Shown: positions 1 through 8,273, numbered from the stretch's first letter. The stretch: 24,763 bases of DNA from UBA4582 sp038106185 (GCA_038106185.1 JAYODE010000044.1:1-24763), one strand, 5' to 3'. The notes: generated by a model not told the origin, from the letters alone. Program-made: numbers and translations.

Positions 1-2
1 TT

Positions 3-167
3 TCACGTGCTGGGCGCAAAGTCTTGAGCCCCGGCAGGTATCTCGACGACTTGAAACCCCGAGTAGCCACTTTCAGGGCAATAGAGGCTGTTTTCGACAG
101 TCAGTTTTCTCCACTCAGGCGCAGCGCGCTCGTGCGATCTGCCATCTGGCATACAGTCTTTTGGCAT
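3..167 (-). CDS. possible small protein, 54 aa, unrecognised
   Basis: An open reading frame on the minus strand starts at ATG (165-167), with a second in-frame ATG at 150-152, and ends at TGA (3-5). The product is small and soluble-looking, with no membrane segment and no motif I recognise. Codon use is unremarkable and compatible with coding. There is no convincing Shine-Dalgarno sequence ahead of either ATG, and the frame stays open upstream to a TAG at 231-233. It would be divergent from the transporter gene at 312. It may be a real small gene or a chance ORF; I lean to chance. Confidence 0.25.
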   Translation of the reverse strand: MPKDCMPDGRSHERAAPEWRKLTVENSLYCPESGYSGFQVVEIPAGAQDFAPST

Positions 168-207
168 CTTAGTCTTTTGGGATAGGCAATCAGCGTCGGT
201 CCCGGAA

Positions 208-250
208 ACGACATTCGAACCGGAAAGCGACTATACTGCCGAATGCATTC
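208..250 (+). promoter_or_regulatory. candidate promoter with operator-like palindrome ahead of the MATE gene
   Basis: TATACT at 232-237 matches five of six bases of a sigma-70 -10 box. ACGACA at 208-213 matches four of six of a -35 box with an 18-bp spacer. The perfect 10-bp palindrome GAATGCATTC (241-250) sits where transcription would begin, a usual place for a repressor site. This would leave a leader of at least 60 bases before the transporter start. The boxes are moderate matches only. Confidence 0.3.
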
Positions 251-311
251 CTGTCGAGTCTTCAGTTACTTCGAGCCGACGACTGAGTGGTGACGTCCCT
301 GTAGCCTGTGG

Positions 312-1700
312 TTGCTAAAATTGATCTTAAAATATTCTGTCGACAAACGTAGCATGAGGGAATTGCTGGCGCTGGCCTACCCGATGGTCATATCCCAGGG
401 TGCCTTCGCGTTGATGATATTTACCGACCGCTATTTTATGTCCTCGGTAAGTCCTACCCATCTTGCGGCAGCATTGGGAGGCGGCGTTGCTTCCTATTTT
501 TGTCTGTCACTGTTTATCGGCGTACTGTCCTATGGCAATGCGCTGGTGGCACAGTATTACGGTGCCCGTGAGTTGTCTAAATGTCCACGAGTGCAGACCC
601 AGGGACTCCTCATGTGCCTGGTCTTTGTGCCGGCCTTGCTTTTCATCAGTGTCTTTGTCAGTAAATTGTTTACCAGCATGGGCCATAGTCAGGCGCTGGC
701 AGCGCTTGAAGAAACCTATTTTGAACTGCTCATCTGGGGTTCTGCCATCAGTCTTTGTAAGACCAGTTTAGGTTCCTATTTCGCGGGGATCGGTCAGACT
801 CGTGTGCTGATGGTTGCCGATGCGCTCGGTGTGCTGCTCAATTTGCCCCTGACGTATGCGCTGGTTTTCGGAGTCTGGGGTTTACCGTCGTTGGGGATCG
901 CCGGGGCCGCCTGGGGCACCATAATTAGCACCTTATTCAGTGTTGTTGTGTTTTTGGCGTTTTACCTGGCGCGAGAGCATCGGCGCCGATTCGATGTGGC
1001 GGCGTCTCTGGTCATCGACCTGGGGATTCTGCGACGCTACGTTCGACTGGGATTTCCGGCTGGCATCGAGATGTTTCTCAATGTCGCGGCTTTTAATGTA
1101 TTTTTGCTGATGTTTCAGTCATACGGTGTTGTTGAAGCTGCATCTGCGGCGATCGTCTTCAATTGGGATATCGTTTCCTACGTGCCTATGATTGGTCTGA
1201 ACGTCGCCCTGGTAAGTCTGGTAGGGCGGTATGTAGGTGAGGGTAATTCAAGCAAGTTGCATCAGGTGATCAAAAGCGGCTTTCTGCTGGGTATGGGGTA
1301 TTCGTTTATTCTGTCGCTAGTTTTTGTCTTTCATCGTCAGGCACTGGTGGAGTTGTTCCTGGTTGGCAGCAGTGATGATGCTGCGATCCTGTCCCTGGCG
1401 AGCCTGATGATGCTGGGACTTGCCAGCTATGTGATGGCTGACGGTATTATTTTGATAGCGGGTGGTATTTTGCGCGGTGCCGGCGACACGCGTTGGTTGA
1501 TGTGGGTTTCGGTCATCTTGCACTGGCTGATGCTAGTCGGACAGTTTTTGGTCATCAAGGTCTGGGAACTTGGCCCTCTCGTGTCTTGGGGTGTGTTTGT
1601 TGCCATGGTGCTGAGTATCGCCGCAGCTTATCTTTGGCGTCTGCAGGGGCCTGAGTGGCGATCAAAGGAAGCGATCGCCAGAGTAATGGCAGAAGCTTGA
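312..1700 (+). CDS. MATE-family multidrug/metabolite efflux transporter
   Basis: The product (462 aa from the TTG at 312) is a polytopic inner-membrane protein with about twelve hydrophobic segments throughout, the usual size of MATE transporters (about 440-470 aa). The N-terminal pattern LLALAYPMVISQG and the repeat of that architecture in the second half (LGFPAGIEMFLN near residue 245) are typical of the two MatE domains. These transporters export drugs or metabolites in exchange for Na+ or H+. The start is uncertain: an ATG at 354 (MRELLAL...) is the alternative, giving 448 aa, and neither has a clear ribosome binding site. It heads the plus-strand run of oxidative enzymes, so export of substrates or toxic intermediates is a plausible but unproven role. 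Confidence 0.85.
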   Translation: MLKLILKYSVDKRSMRELLALAYPMVISQGAFALMIFTDRYFMSSVSPTHLAAALGGGVASYFCLSLFIGVLSYGNALVAQYYGARELSKCPRVQTQGLLMCLVFVPALLFISVFVSKLFTSMGHSQALAALEETYFELLIWGSAISLCKTSLGSYFAGIGQTRVLMVADALGVLLNLPLTYALVFGVWGLPSLGIAGAAWGTIISTLFSVVVFLAFYLAREHRRRFDVAASLVIDLGILRRYVRLGFPAGIEMFLNVAAFNVFLLMFQSYGVVEAASAAIVFNWDIVSYVPMIGLNVALVSLVGRYVGEGNSSKLHQVIKSGFLLGMGYSFILSLVFVFHRQALVELFLVGSSDDAAILSLASLMMLGLASYVMADGIILIAGGILRGAGDTRWLMWVSVILHWLMLVGQFLVIKVWELGPLVSWGVFVAMVLSIAAAYLWRLQGPEWRSKEAIARVMAEA

Positions 1701-1774
1701 CTAGGAAGCTTGGCTAGAAAGCCTTGATACGCAAGCCTTGATACGCAAGCCTTGATAAGCAAAGAATGATACGC
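1693..1774. repeat. 13-14 bp degenerate tandem repeat after the MATE gene
   Basis: Four copies of a 14-bp unit AAGCCTTGATACGC lie head to tail at 1719-1774: two identical (1719-1732, 1733-1746), one with a single change (1747-1760), and a more diverged fourth (1761-1774). Two degenerate 13-bp units precede them (1693-1705, 1706-1718), the first covering the TGA stop of the transporter at 1698-1700. No dyad or terminator is obvious. The array lies between the transporter and the luciferase-like gene and may vary in length between strains. Confidence 0.75.
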
Positions 1775-1855
1775 AAAATAGCAATACCGTCGGCATTCGG
1801 GCTGATTTCACTGACGTCAACGCCAAACCTTGAATGCTGATAGGAGCATCCAGAC

Positions 1856-2911
1856 ATGCAATACTCTGTAGCCTTTGCCTCCGAAGTCGACTCCTGGCGC
1901 TGGGCGAAGCGGGCTGAGGCTTTGGGTTTTCACAGTGCCTGGTTCTACGATACTCAGATGCTCAATCCCGACGTGTTCATCTGCATGGCCCTCGCTGCTC
2001 ACGAAACCAGCCGAATACGCCTGGGCACCGGGGTGCTGGTGCCAAGCAATCGAATCGCGCCGGTCGTAGCCAATGCCTTTGCTTCATTGAATAAGATTGC
2101 ACCCGGCCGAATCGACTTTGGTGTCGGTACCGGTTTTACTGCTCGTCGTACCATGGGGCTTGGCGCCATGTCATTGCGGCAAATGCAAAGTTACGTCGAA
2201 GCCGTTCGCCAGCTATTACACGGACAGCTGACAGAGTTACAGCTGGAAGGTCAGATGCGGCAGGTGCAGTTTTTAGACCCTGATCTGCAGCTCATCAATC
2301 TTGAAGACGAGGTTCCGCTCTGGGTCTCTGCCTTTGGCCCGAAAGCCAAGCAGCTAACCACTGACCTGGATGCTGGCTGGTTGAATTTTGGCTCAATGGG
2401 AGCGCTGCAGGCTCTGCAGGAAATGCAGTCAATCTGGACCCGCAGTGGTCGCCCCCTTGAAAAGCTGGCAGCTAACCTGTTCTTCCTGGGCGCAGTCCTG
2501 AAAGGTGATCCTGAGTCAGACAATGCTCGGCTGATGGCTCAGGCAGGGCCTTTAACAGCGGTGACTTTTCATAATATGGCCGATGAGATTGGCGGCATGG
2601 GCGGCAAGGGTATTAAGCCTGGCCCCTTGCGTGATCTGCTGGATGAGTATCTTAAGGTCCATGATCAGTACTCGCCGGCAACGGCACGTTATTTGAGCAA
2701 TCATCGTGGTCATCTGATGTATGTGCGTCCCGAGGAAACCCATATCACGCCACAGCTGGTACAAAGCACGACTATGAGTGGTCAGCATGATGAATTGGTT
2801 GCGCGCCTGCGAGGTTTGCGTGACGCGGGATATACACAACTGACGGTTCAATTGGTGCACAATCATGAGTCGGCACTGGAAGACTGGGCAAAGGTTTTTC
2901 AGGCCATTTGA
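1856..2911 (+). CDS. LLM-class flavin-dependent oxidoreductase (luciferase-like monooxygenase)
   Basis: The 351-aa product fits the bacterial luciferase / F420-dependent reductase TIM-barrel superfamily, usually 330-360 aa. Visible hallmarks are the N-terminal strand with WAKRAEALGF and WFYDTQ (residues 16-33), the RIRLGTGVLVPSNR stretch (53-66) and GRIDFGVGTGFT (84-95), which form the flavin-side core. The ATG at 1856 is preceded by AGGAG (1842-1846) at good spacing. Members oxidise diverse substrates with FMNH2 or F420H2, some by Baeyer-Villiger chemistry; the substrate cannot be read from sequence. No flavin reductase partner is nearby. It begins a same-strand series with the FAD monooxygenase, SDR and P450 genes; the next probable start follows 84 bp later. 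Confidence 0.85.
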   Translation: MQYSVAFASEVDSWRWAKRAEALGFHSAWFYDTQMLNPDVFICMALAAHETSRIRLGTGVLVPSNRIAPVVANAFASLNKIAPGRIDFGVGTGFTARRTMGLGAMSLRQMQSYVEAVRQLLHGQLTELQLEGQMRQVQFLDPDLQLINLEDEVPLWVSAFGPKAKQLTTDLDAGWLNFGSMGALQALQEMQSIWTRSGRPLEKLAANLFFLGAVLKGDPESDNARLMAQAGPLTAVTFHNMADEIGGMGGKGIKPGPLRDLLDEYLKVHDQYSPATARYLSNHRGHLMYVRPEETHITPQLVQSTTMSGQHDELVARLRGLRDAGYTQLTVQLVHNHESALEDWAKVFQAI

Positions 2912-2995
2912 CGAGCTACACGCAGATTGTACCTCACTCTGCTGCGAGCGATACTCAAACCCAGACGCCGTAAAAAGGCAGGCACAGAGCAAACG

Positions 2996-4285
2996 ATGGA
3001 CTCGATAAAGACCGATATGGGCCAAATGCCTGTCATTATCGCCGGTGGCGGTATTGGCGGTTTGAGTATGGCGCTGACATTGCATCAAATCGGCGTGCCG
3101 TGTCTGGTCTTTGAGTCGGTGGCGACAGTGCGCCCTCTGGGTGTAGGCATCAACCTGCAACCCAATGCCGTGCGTGAACTCTATAACCTTGGTCTGAGTG
3201 CTGAGGTGCTGGACACCATTGGTTTACAAGTGCACGAGTGGGCCCTGGTCGGTCTAAACGGTAAAGATGTGTATGCAGAACCCCGTGGCCTGGCAGCCGG
3301 CTATCACTGGCCTCAGTATGCAGTTCATCGCGGAGAACTGCAGATGCTGTTGTATAGAACCCTGGTGGAACGTCTAGGTGAGGATGTGATTAAAACCGGG
3401 CACAAGGTCACGGGTTATCGCAATACTGAGTCGGGTGTCATGGTGACTGTCAGTGGGGCGATGGGTGAGGTGCTGGAAGTCGCGGGTTCGTTGCTGATCG
3501 CCGCTGATGGATTGCACTCAAACGTGCGTGCACAAATGCATCCGGATCAACCACCGATTCATTGGGGCGGTGCCGTCATGTGGCGCGGTACCAGTCTGGG
3601 AAAACCGATTCGTTCCGGCGCTTCCTTTGTCGGTTTAGGTACCCATCATCAGCGTATTGTTTTTTATCCGATATCGCCACCTGATCCAGTTACAGGTATG
3701 GCGCGCATCAATTGGATAGCCGAGGTTACAATGGATAACTCCCAAGGCTGGACTCAAGGTGACTGGAATAAGCGGGCTGAGCTGGCAGACTTTATTCATC
3801 ACTTTAAAGACTGGGACTATGAGTGGGTCGATCTTCAAGGCATGCTAAGGGGTGCCGAAGATATTTATGAGTATCCCATGATCGATCGGGATCCGGTTGC
3901 GACCTGGGTTGATAAGCATGTTGTCCTCATAGGTGATGCTGCGCATGTCATGTATCCTACCGGGTCTAACGGTGCCAGTCAGGCGATCGTCGATGCCCGG
4001 ATGTTAGGTGCGGCAATGGTCTCCCACGGCATTAATTCAGGCGCATTAAGGGCATTCGATGAGCAATTGTGCGAGAGTATCTCGGCGGTCGTGTTGCGCA
4101 ACCGTGGTGCAGGACCCTTTGCTATCCTGAACGAGCTCGATACCCGTTGTGGCGGCCTGTTCGATGACATTGAAGCGGTGTTCCCGCAAGTGGAGCGTCA
4201 GGCAATGATGGCCGACTACAAGGCTGCCGCAGGTTTTGCGATTGAAGCGCTGAATGCCGCGCCTGAGATTCTGCCCCGCCGGTAA
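2996..4285 (+). CDS. PhzS-like FAD-dependent monooxygenase (class A flavoprotein hydroxylase)
   Basis: From the ATG at 2996 the product is 429 aa. It shows GGGIGG (residues 17-22) for the FAD ADP moiety, the DG motif in LLIAADGLHSNVR (about 167-178), and GDAAH...PTGSNGASQA (313-330), the second FAD motif. The combination VRPLGVGINLQPNAVR near 45-60, AVHRGELQ near 109-116 and HPDQPP near 182-187 closely resembles my memory of Pseudomonas PhzS, a hydroxylase of a phenazine carboxylic acid. An upstream in-frame TTG at 2927 would add 23 basic residues and is less likely. No phenazine biosynthesis genes lie in the window, so the similarity gives the subfamily, not the substrate. The reaction would be NAD(P)H- and O2-dependent hydroxylation in the cytoplasm. 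Confidence 0.88.
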   Translation: MDSIKTDMGQMPVIIAGGGIGGLSMALTLHQIGVPCLVFESVATVRPLGVGINLQPNAVRELYNLGLSAEVLDTIGLQVHEWALVGLNGKDVYAEPRGLAAGYHWPQYAVHRGELQMLLYRTLVERLGEDVIKTGHKVTGYRNTESGVMVTVSGAMGEVLEVAGSLLIAADGLHSNVRAQMHPDQPPIHWGGAVMWRGTSLGKPIRSGASFVGLGTHHQRIVFYPISPPDPVTGMARINWIAEVTMDNSQGWTQGDWNKRAELADFIHHFKDWDYEWVDLQGMLRGAEDIYEYPMIDRDPVATWVDKHVVLIGDAAHVMYPTGSNGASQAIVDARMLGAAMVSHGINSGALRAFDEQLCESISAVVLRNRGAGPFAILNELDTRCGGLFDDIEAVFPQVERQAMMADYKAAAGFAIEALNAAPEILPRR

Positions 4286-4359
4286 GGACCTCTCAAGTGA
4301 TGACGGCCTGCCGAGCAATGGCGCGAGGCGCAGTTAACTTTTTATCAGGAGTACTGAGT

Positions 4360-5214
4360 ATGCAAGAATTTGAAGGTAAAGTTGCCGTCATCACCGGTGC
4401 GGCGAGTGGAATTGGACGGGCATTGACGGAAAAATGTCTGGCTGAGGGCATGCAGGTGGTGATGGCCGACATCGAAGAAAACGCCTTGCAACAGGCTGCG
4501 GAGGAGTTACAGGCAGCGGGAAAGAACGCCATTTTGCCCGTCAAGACCAATGTCGCCTTGCTCGAGGAGCTTGAAAATCTGAAGCAGCAAGCGGTGGCGA
4601 ATTTTGGTGGTGTTCACCTGTTGTTTAACAATGCCGGTGTGGGTGGTGGTGGTAATGCCTGGAACAGCACCGAGAAGGATTGGGAATGGGTGATGGGCGT
4701 CAACCTCTGGAGCGTGATTCACGGTTTGCGTGTTTTCGTACCACAGATGATTGCGCAAGACACAGCCTGTCATATCGTCAACACCGCGTCAGTAGCTGGC
4801 CTTCTGGGCGCCAGTACCAATGCCGGTTATGCCGTTACCAAACATGGCGTCGTTGCGCTGACCGAGATTCTGTATCGGGATCTGGAGGCTCAAAACTTGA
4901 AGATTGGCGCGTCTGTACTTTGCCCGGGCTTGATCGATACTCGTATCATGGAGAGTGGCCGCAATCGACCGGCGGCGCTTATGAATGATGGCGAGCCGGT
5001 TGCGCTGACTCAAGCGCAAGAGGAGGGCAGAGCTGCATTTGCCGCAGCACTCAAGCAAGGAATGAAGCCCGAGCAGTTGGCAGAAATTGTGTTTGCTGGC
5101 ATACGCGCCAACCAGCTCTATATTCAGACTCACGATATCTTCAACCCCATGATTCTGGCTCGAGCGAATAACATCACGACCGGCACGAATCCAGCGCCTG
5201 TTAACCTCATCTGA
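4360..5214 (+). CDS. short-chain dehydrogenase/reductase (SDR)
   Basis: The 284-aa product is a classical SDR. TGAASGIG (residues 12-19) is the cofactor-binding glycine motif, NNAG is at 90-93, Asn115 lies in VMGVN, and the catalytic Ser144, Tyr157 and Lys161 (YAVTK) are intact. Asp37 after the second strand (VVMADIEE) suggests NAD preference. The start at 4360 is supported by CAGGAG (4346-4351); a GTG at 4297 would add 21 residues with no SDR counterpart. Members interconvert alcohols and ketones. Placed between a flavin hydroxylase and a P450, it would most simply oxidise a hydroxyl to a ketone, a step that could feed Baeyer-Villiger oxidation. The start is 74 bp after the flavoprotein stop, consistent with one operon. 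Confidence 0.9.
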   Translation: MQEFEGKVAVITGAASGIGRALTEKCLAEGMQVVMADIEENALQQAAEELQAAGKNAILPVKTNVALLEELENLKQQAVANFGGVHLLFNNAGVGGGGNAWNSTEKDWEWVMGVNLWSVIHGLRVFVPQMIAQDTACHIVNTASVAGLLGASTNAGYAVTKHGVVALTEILYRDLEAQNLKIGASVLCPGLIDTRIMESGRNRPAALMNDGEPVALTQAQEEGRAAFAAALKQGMKPEQLAEIVFAGIRANQLYIQTHDIFNPMILARANNITTGTNPAPVNLI

Positions 5215-5391
5215 CGGGGAATTAACCCAAGAAAGGCCTCAGTGAGCTCCACGATGAGCTCTGCTGGAACCAGGTGCTCATCATGCCATTTGAATCCATC
5301 CAGATTTCAACCAGTTACCAACAGCACAAAGGCGAGCCAACTTGCATGATGATGCAGATTCAATGATATTAGTGCCCTAACAATTGGGAGT

Positions 5392-6759
5392 GTGAGTTTG
5401 AAGCTGATCAGCGACAATATATTAATCGATTCGGGGCAGCGGTTCCCAACCAGCCCAGCCGTCTATCCAACGTTTAATGGGTATAATTTTGCCGACCCCT
5501 CCGCATGGACAAGGGGCCATCCTTTCGATCGTTATAAGACGATGCGTGAAGAAGCGCCCGTGATGTGGACTAACACAGACAAGGGGCTATCGGGTTTTTG
5601 GTCTGTCACAAGATACGATGATATCAAGGCAGCTGAACTCGCTCACAGCGTCTTTTCCTCAGAACGTGGCAGTATCAATATGGGCGTGCCAGAGCGAAAG
5701 CAATGGCGTCCCGAGAAGCTCATGCTGGCAGCCTTTAACTCGTTGATCAACCTGGATGAACCCTTGCATCGAGACATGCGGACCCAGCAGAGTCAGTTCT
5801 TTTTCCCCGCTTATGTGGAAACGCTTCGAAACAAAGTGGGACTAAAAATCGATGAGCTGCTCGATGAAATGGAGAAGAAGGGACCTGTCGTTGATTTTGT
5901 GAAGATGTTTTCTGAGGAAGTACCTTTGTTCACCCTGTGCGAAATGCTGGGCATTGACGAGCAGGATCGACCCAAGGTTAAAGTCTGGATGCATCATTTA
6001 GAGTTGGCCAGTCAATTTCTCTCAAATCCTTGGCAGACCTTTTTCGCGGAACCACTTTTTCCGTTCCGATTCAACGCGGTGGTAAACGATATGTTTGCCT
6101 ATGGTCAACAGGTGATGGCAGATCGGCGTGTGAATCCTCGGGACGATCTGCTTACCGTCATTGCCCAGTCACAAGTCGATGGCGAATTGTTGTCCCAGGA
6201 ATTTCTTGATGGCTCTTGGCTGTTAATTATTTTTGCTGGCAACGACACCTCCAGGAATTCACTGTCGGGTACGATTCGATTGATGACTGAGTTTCCCGAT
6301 CAGCGGGCAATGGTTCTTGACGATCCTTCACTGATTCCGCGAATGTCTGAAGAAGCGCTGCGGATGGTGTCGCCTGTGATGCATATGCGTCGAACAGCCA
6401 TAGAAGATACTGTGTTGAATGGTCAGGCGATCGCGAAAGATGAGAAAGTGGTGCTCTGGTATGGCGCGGCTAATCGCGACCCCAATGTTTTTCCGAACCC
6501 GGATACTTTCAACATGCTGAGAGACAATGTCGAAAAACACATCGCCTTTGGACATGGCGTACATAAGTGTTTGGGGTCACGAGTGGCGAAACTGCAATTG
6601 CGTATGGCTTTCGAGCGAATATTTGATCGATTCCCAAACATCCACTGGACCGGTAAGCAGAAAATCGCGCCAAACGCACTGGTGCATGCCATCTCAAGCT
6701 TACAGGTCAATCTGTATGGACCCGGCGGCAAAAGACCAGTGAAAGTGGCAGTCGCCTAG
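5392..6759 (+). CDS. cytochrome P450 monooxygenase
   Basis: The 455-aa product has the full set of P450 marks: I-helix oxygen-activation motif AGNDT (282-286), ExxR pair Glu321/Arg324 in EEALRM, and heme loop FGHGVHKCLG (386-395) with axial Cys393. It is soluble and of bacterial class I type, so it would need a ferredoxin and reductase, neither of which is encoded nearby. HMRRTA in the K-helix region recalls bacterial hydroxylases of terpenes, alkanes and steroid side chains, but the rest differs clearly from the CYP153-like protein at 9581-10846. The start is ambiguous: GTG at 5392 lies only one base after GGGAG (5386-5390), while the TTG at 5398 has a better 7-base spacing. It is separated from the SDR by 177 bp and may have its own promoter. 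Confidence 0.93.
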   Translation: MSLKLISDNILIDSGQRFPTSPAVYPTFNGYNFADPSAWTRGHPFDRYKTMREEAPVMWTNTDKGLSGFWSVTRYDDIKAAELAHSVFSSERGSINMGVPERKQWRPEKLMLAAFNSLINLDEPLHRDMRTQQSQFFFPAYVETLRNKVGLKIDELLDEMEKKGPVVDFVKMFSEEVPLFTLCEMLGIDEQDRPKVKVWMHHLELASQFLSNPWQTFFAEPLFPFRFNAVVNDMFAYGQQVMADRRVNPRDDLLTVIAQSQVDGELLSQEFLDGSWLLIIFAGNDTSRNSLSGTIRLMTEFPDQRAMVLDDPSLIPRMSEEALRMVSPVMHMRRTAIEDTVLNGQAIAKDEKVVLWYGAANRDPNVFPNPDTFNMLRDNVEKHIAFGHGVHKCLGSRVAKLQLRMAFERIFDRFPNIHWTGKQKIAPNALVHAISSLQVNLYGPGGKRPVKVAVA

Positions 6760-6775
6760 TCACTTGAGGAGAATT

Positions 6776-6796
6776 GGGGTCGGGGTAAAGTGCCGG
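6776..6796 (+). repeat. 21-bp dispersed repeat, copy 1
   Basis: Core GGTCGGGGTAAAGTGCCGG with two further leading G bases, 16 bp past the P450 stop. A flanking GAGGAGAATTGGGGT is present twice (6766-6780 and 6796-6810). The same 21-mer is found inverted at 6956-6976, and a one-base variant (GGAGTAAAG for GGGGTAAAG) occurs three times near 16624-16725. Such sequences next to gene ends and assembly gaps are consistent with a REP-like or small mobile repeat family. Confidence 0.85.
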
Positions 6797-6810
6797 AGGA
6801 GAATTGGGGT

Positions 6811-6836
6811 GGGGGGGGGGGGTGGGGGGGGGGGGG
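6811..6836. other. poly-G tract, probably a sequencing or assembly artefact
   Basis: Twenty-five of 26 bases are G (12 G, one T, 13 G), and more G-rich sequence follows the gap at 6889. It lies immediately after a repeat copy and before an N gap. Two-colour sequencing chemistries report absent signal as G, so low-quality read ends extended into the gap are the simplest explanation. A true G-quadruplex-forming tract cannot be excluded. Confidence 0.6.
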
Positions 6837-6878
6837 AGATTGGTGGGTAGGGCCAACGACACGAACACACCACAAGCG

Positions 6879-6888
6879 NNNNNNNNNN
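6879..6888. other. assembly gap, 10 N
   Basis: Ten undetermined bases join two contig ends. Inverted copies of the 21-bp repeat (6776-6796 and 6956-6976) flank the gap, so a repeated element may be collapsed here. Distance and adjacency across it should not be trusted. The 227 bases between the P450 stop and the dipeptidase stop hold only repeat, G-rich sequence and this gap; I see no gene there. Confidence 0.95.
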
Positions 6889-6955
6889 TGGGGGGGGTTT
6901 TATTGGGCGTTATAAAAATTACGCCGTAACTTCCCCCCGACCCCCTTTCCTTACT

Positions 6956-6976
6956 CCGGCACTTTACCCCGACCCC
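6956..6976 (-). repeat. 21-bp dispersed repeat, copy 2 (inverted)
   Basis: This is the exact reverse complement of copy 1, read here as CCGGCACTTTACCCCGAC plus CCC. It ends 10 bp from the stop codon of the dipeptidase-like gene. A 9-bp direct duplication CCCCGTTAG follows (6973-6981 and 6982-6990); its second copy contains that gene's TAA. Confidence 0.85.
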
Positions 6977-6986
6977 GTTAGCCCCG

Positions 6987-8273
6987 TTAGCTCGATTTAG
7001 CAGCTTCTGCTGCGGCGGCAAATACGCGAAGAAAATTACCGCCCCAAATTTTCTCGATGTCTTGTTGGCTGTAGCCTCTCTCTAGCAATCCCTTCGTGAC
7101 ATTCAGTGCCTCGCTGGCATCGTCGAAACCGATAATACCGCTACCATGGTTGAAGTCGGTGCCTATACCCACGTGATCAACGCCAATACGCTGAACCACA
7201 TAGTCAATATGATTGAGCACGTCATCCATGCTGCCAGGGCCTAACAGTTCGCTGACAGTGCTGAGGAATTGCTTCTGCACAGCCTCGTCGTTTATCTCCC
7301 AATAGAGCTCAAAAGGGTAATAGTAGTCTTCCTCAATGCCAGCTTCGCGGCGGGCCATGCGAATCAGTCCATCGAGTTCCTTGTTCGACGAGTCGAACAG
7401 ATAACCTCTGAAGGGCGCGATATGAATCACGCCGCCGTTTTTACCGATCAAATCTATCTCCTCATCTGTCAAATTACGGCTGACATTCGACAGTTGCCAG
7501 ACATTTGAGTGACTGGCGATCACGGGTGTCGTTGAAAGAGCCAGAACCTGCAACGCAGCTGCTTTAGACAGCTGGGAAATATCGTTGATGCCACCGAGTG
7601 CGTTAATGCGTTGGATAGCCAGGCGGCCTAATTCAGATAAGCCGCCATGTTCGGCTTCGACCTCATGAGCGCCAATTTCACTGTTATAGATGGGTCTCGA
7701 GGAGTCGGCAAAATCGTTATGGCCCATGTGGGTCAGTGCAAATACTCGGACGCCTGCGGCATAAAAGTCGTCCAGCGCAGAGACCTGGGTGCCCAGTATT
7801 CGCGCATTCTGTAAGCCGAGAATCAGTGCACCCTTGCCGTCAGCGTGGGCCTGAGCGAGCTCGTCCGCTGAACGCGCCAATACAAGGTTGTTTTCTGGAT
7901 CTGCTACTAGTGCCTTCACCGCGCTGAGCTTCTCATCGGCCATTGCTCGCGCCGCGGTATAGCCGTCAGCGTCTCGTGGTCCGGGGCCCACTGCCACAGA
8001 CATGACAACCGCATCGACGCCGCCAGCGCGCATTTTATCGGGTGCGACTTTCGACAAACCATCGGTACCCACATAACGAGACGCTTTGCCCGGTATTTCA
8101 ATGTCGGCATGCGCATCAAGCACGAGGGCGTGAGCATGAATGGCCTTCGCTGCCATGCTGGTAGCATCGACGTCAGTTGAGGTTGCTCCGGTTGGCTCTT
8201 CCGAGGTAGGTCCGCAGGCGACTATGGTGAACAGGGCTGCGCTCGCGAGTAGTACTTTACAGATATGAATCAT
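6987..8273 (-). CDS. membrane dipeptidase-like lipoprotein (peptidase family M19, altered metal site)
   Basis: From the ATG at 8271-8273 the product is 428 aa, with GGAG upstream. The N-terminus is a lipoprotein signal: hydrophobic residues 4-19 and lipobox IVAC with Cys20 and Gly after it, so it should be periplasmic and lipid-anchored. The mature part matches renal-dipeptidase-like amidohydrolases: LDAHAD (52-57) with His55 and Asp57, ALTHMGHN (179-186), ASHSN with His255, and DHVGIGTDFNHG near the C-terminus with the expected Asp. By motif alignment, two canonical zinc ligands are replaced: the bridging Glu (IGVEG-type loop) by Gln155 in LGLQNA, and the His of DLSH by Gln234 in DISQ. Activity on dipeptides is therefore uncertain. 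It lies 53 bp after an esterase gene and is probably co-transcribed. Confidence 0.85.
   Translation of the reverse strand: MIHICKVLLASAALFTIVACGPTSEEPTGATSTDVDATSMAAKAIHAHALVLDAHADIEIPGKASRYVGTDGLSKVAPDKMRAGGVDAVVMSVAVGPGPRDADGYTAARAMADEKLSAVKALVADPENNLVLARSADELAQAHADGKGALILGLQNARILGTQVSALDDFYAAGVRVFALTHMGHNDFADSSRPIYNSEIGAHEVEAEHGGLSELGRLAIQRINALGGINDISQLSKAAALQVLALSTTPVIASHSNVWQLSNVSRNLTDEEIDLIGKNGGVIHIAPFRGYLFDSSNKELDGLIRMARREAGIEEDYYYPFELYWEINDEAVQKQFLSTVSELLGPGSMDDVLNHIDYVVQRIGVDHVGIGTDFNHGSGIIGFDDASEALNVTKGLLERGYSQQDIEKIWGGNFLRVFAAAAEAAKSS

Noticed and set aside
1693..1774. The 14-bp tandem array as a CRISPR
   Set aside because: Units are contiguous with no unique spacers, and they are too short.
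1812..1819. TGACGTCA palindrome ahead of the luciferase-like gene
   Set aside because: A single 8-bp palindrome without conserved context is expected by chance in this length.
2552..3160. Minus-strand open frame of 202 codons across the LLM/PhzS-like junction
   Set aside because: It overlaps two well-supported plus-strand genes and has a composition rich in His, Gln and Cys, typical of antisense frames.
5243..5260. Two GAGCTC palindromes, and TGCAT-GATG-ATGCA at 5343-5356, as operators of the P450 gene
   Set aside because: The dyads are short and isolated, with no promoter alignment to support them.
6811..6836. G-quadruplex regulatory element
   Set aside because: Position at a contig end next to N bases makes a base-calling artefact more likely.
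6707..7021. Minus-strand open frame running through the first N gap
   Set aside because: It includes undetermined bases and poly-G translated as Pro runs, and overlaps the ends of two real genes.
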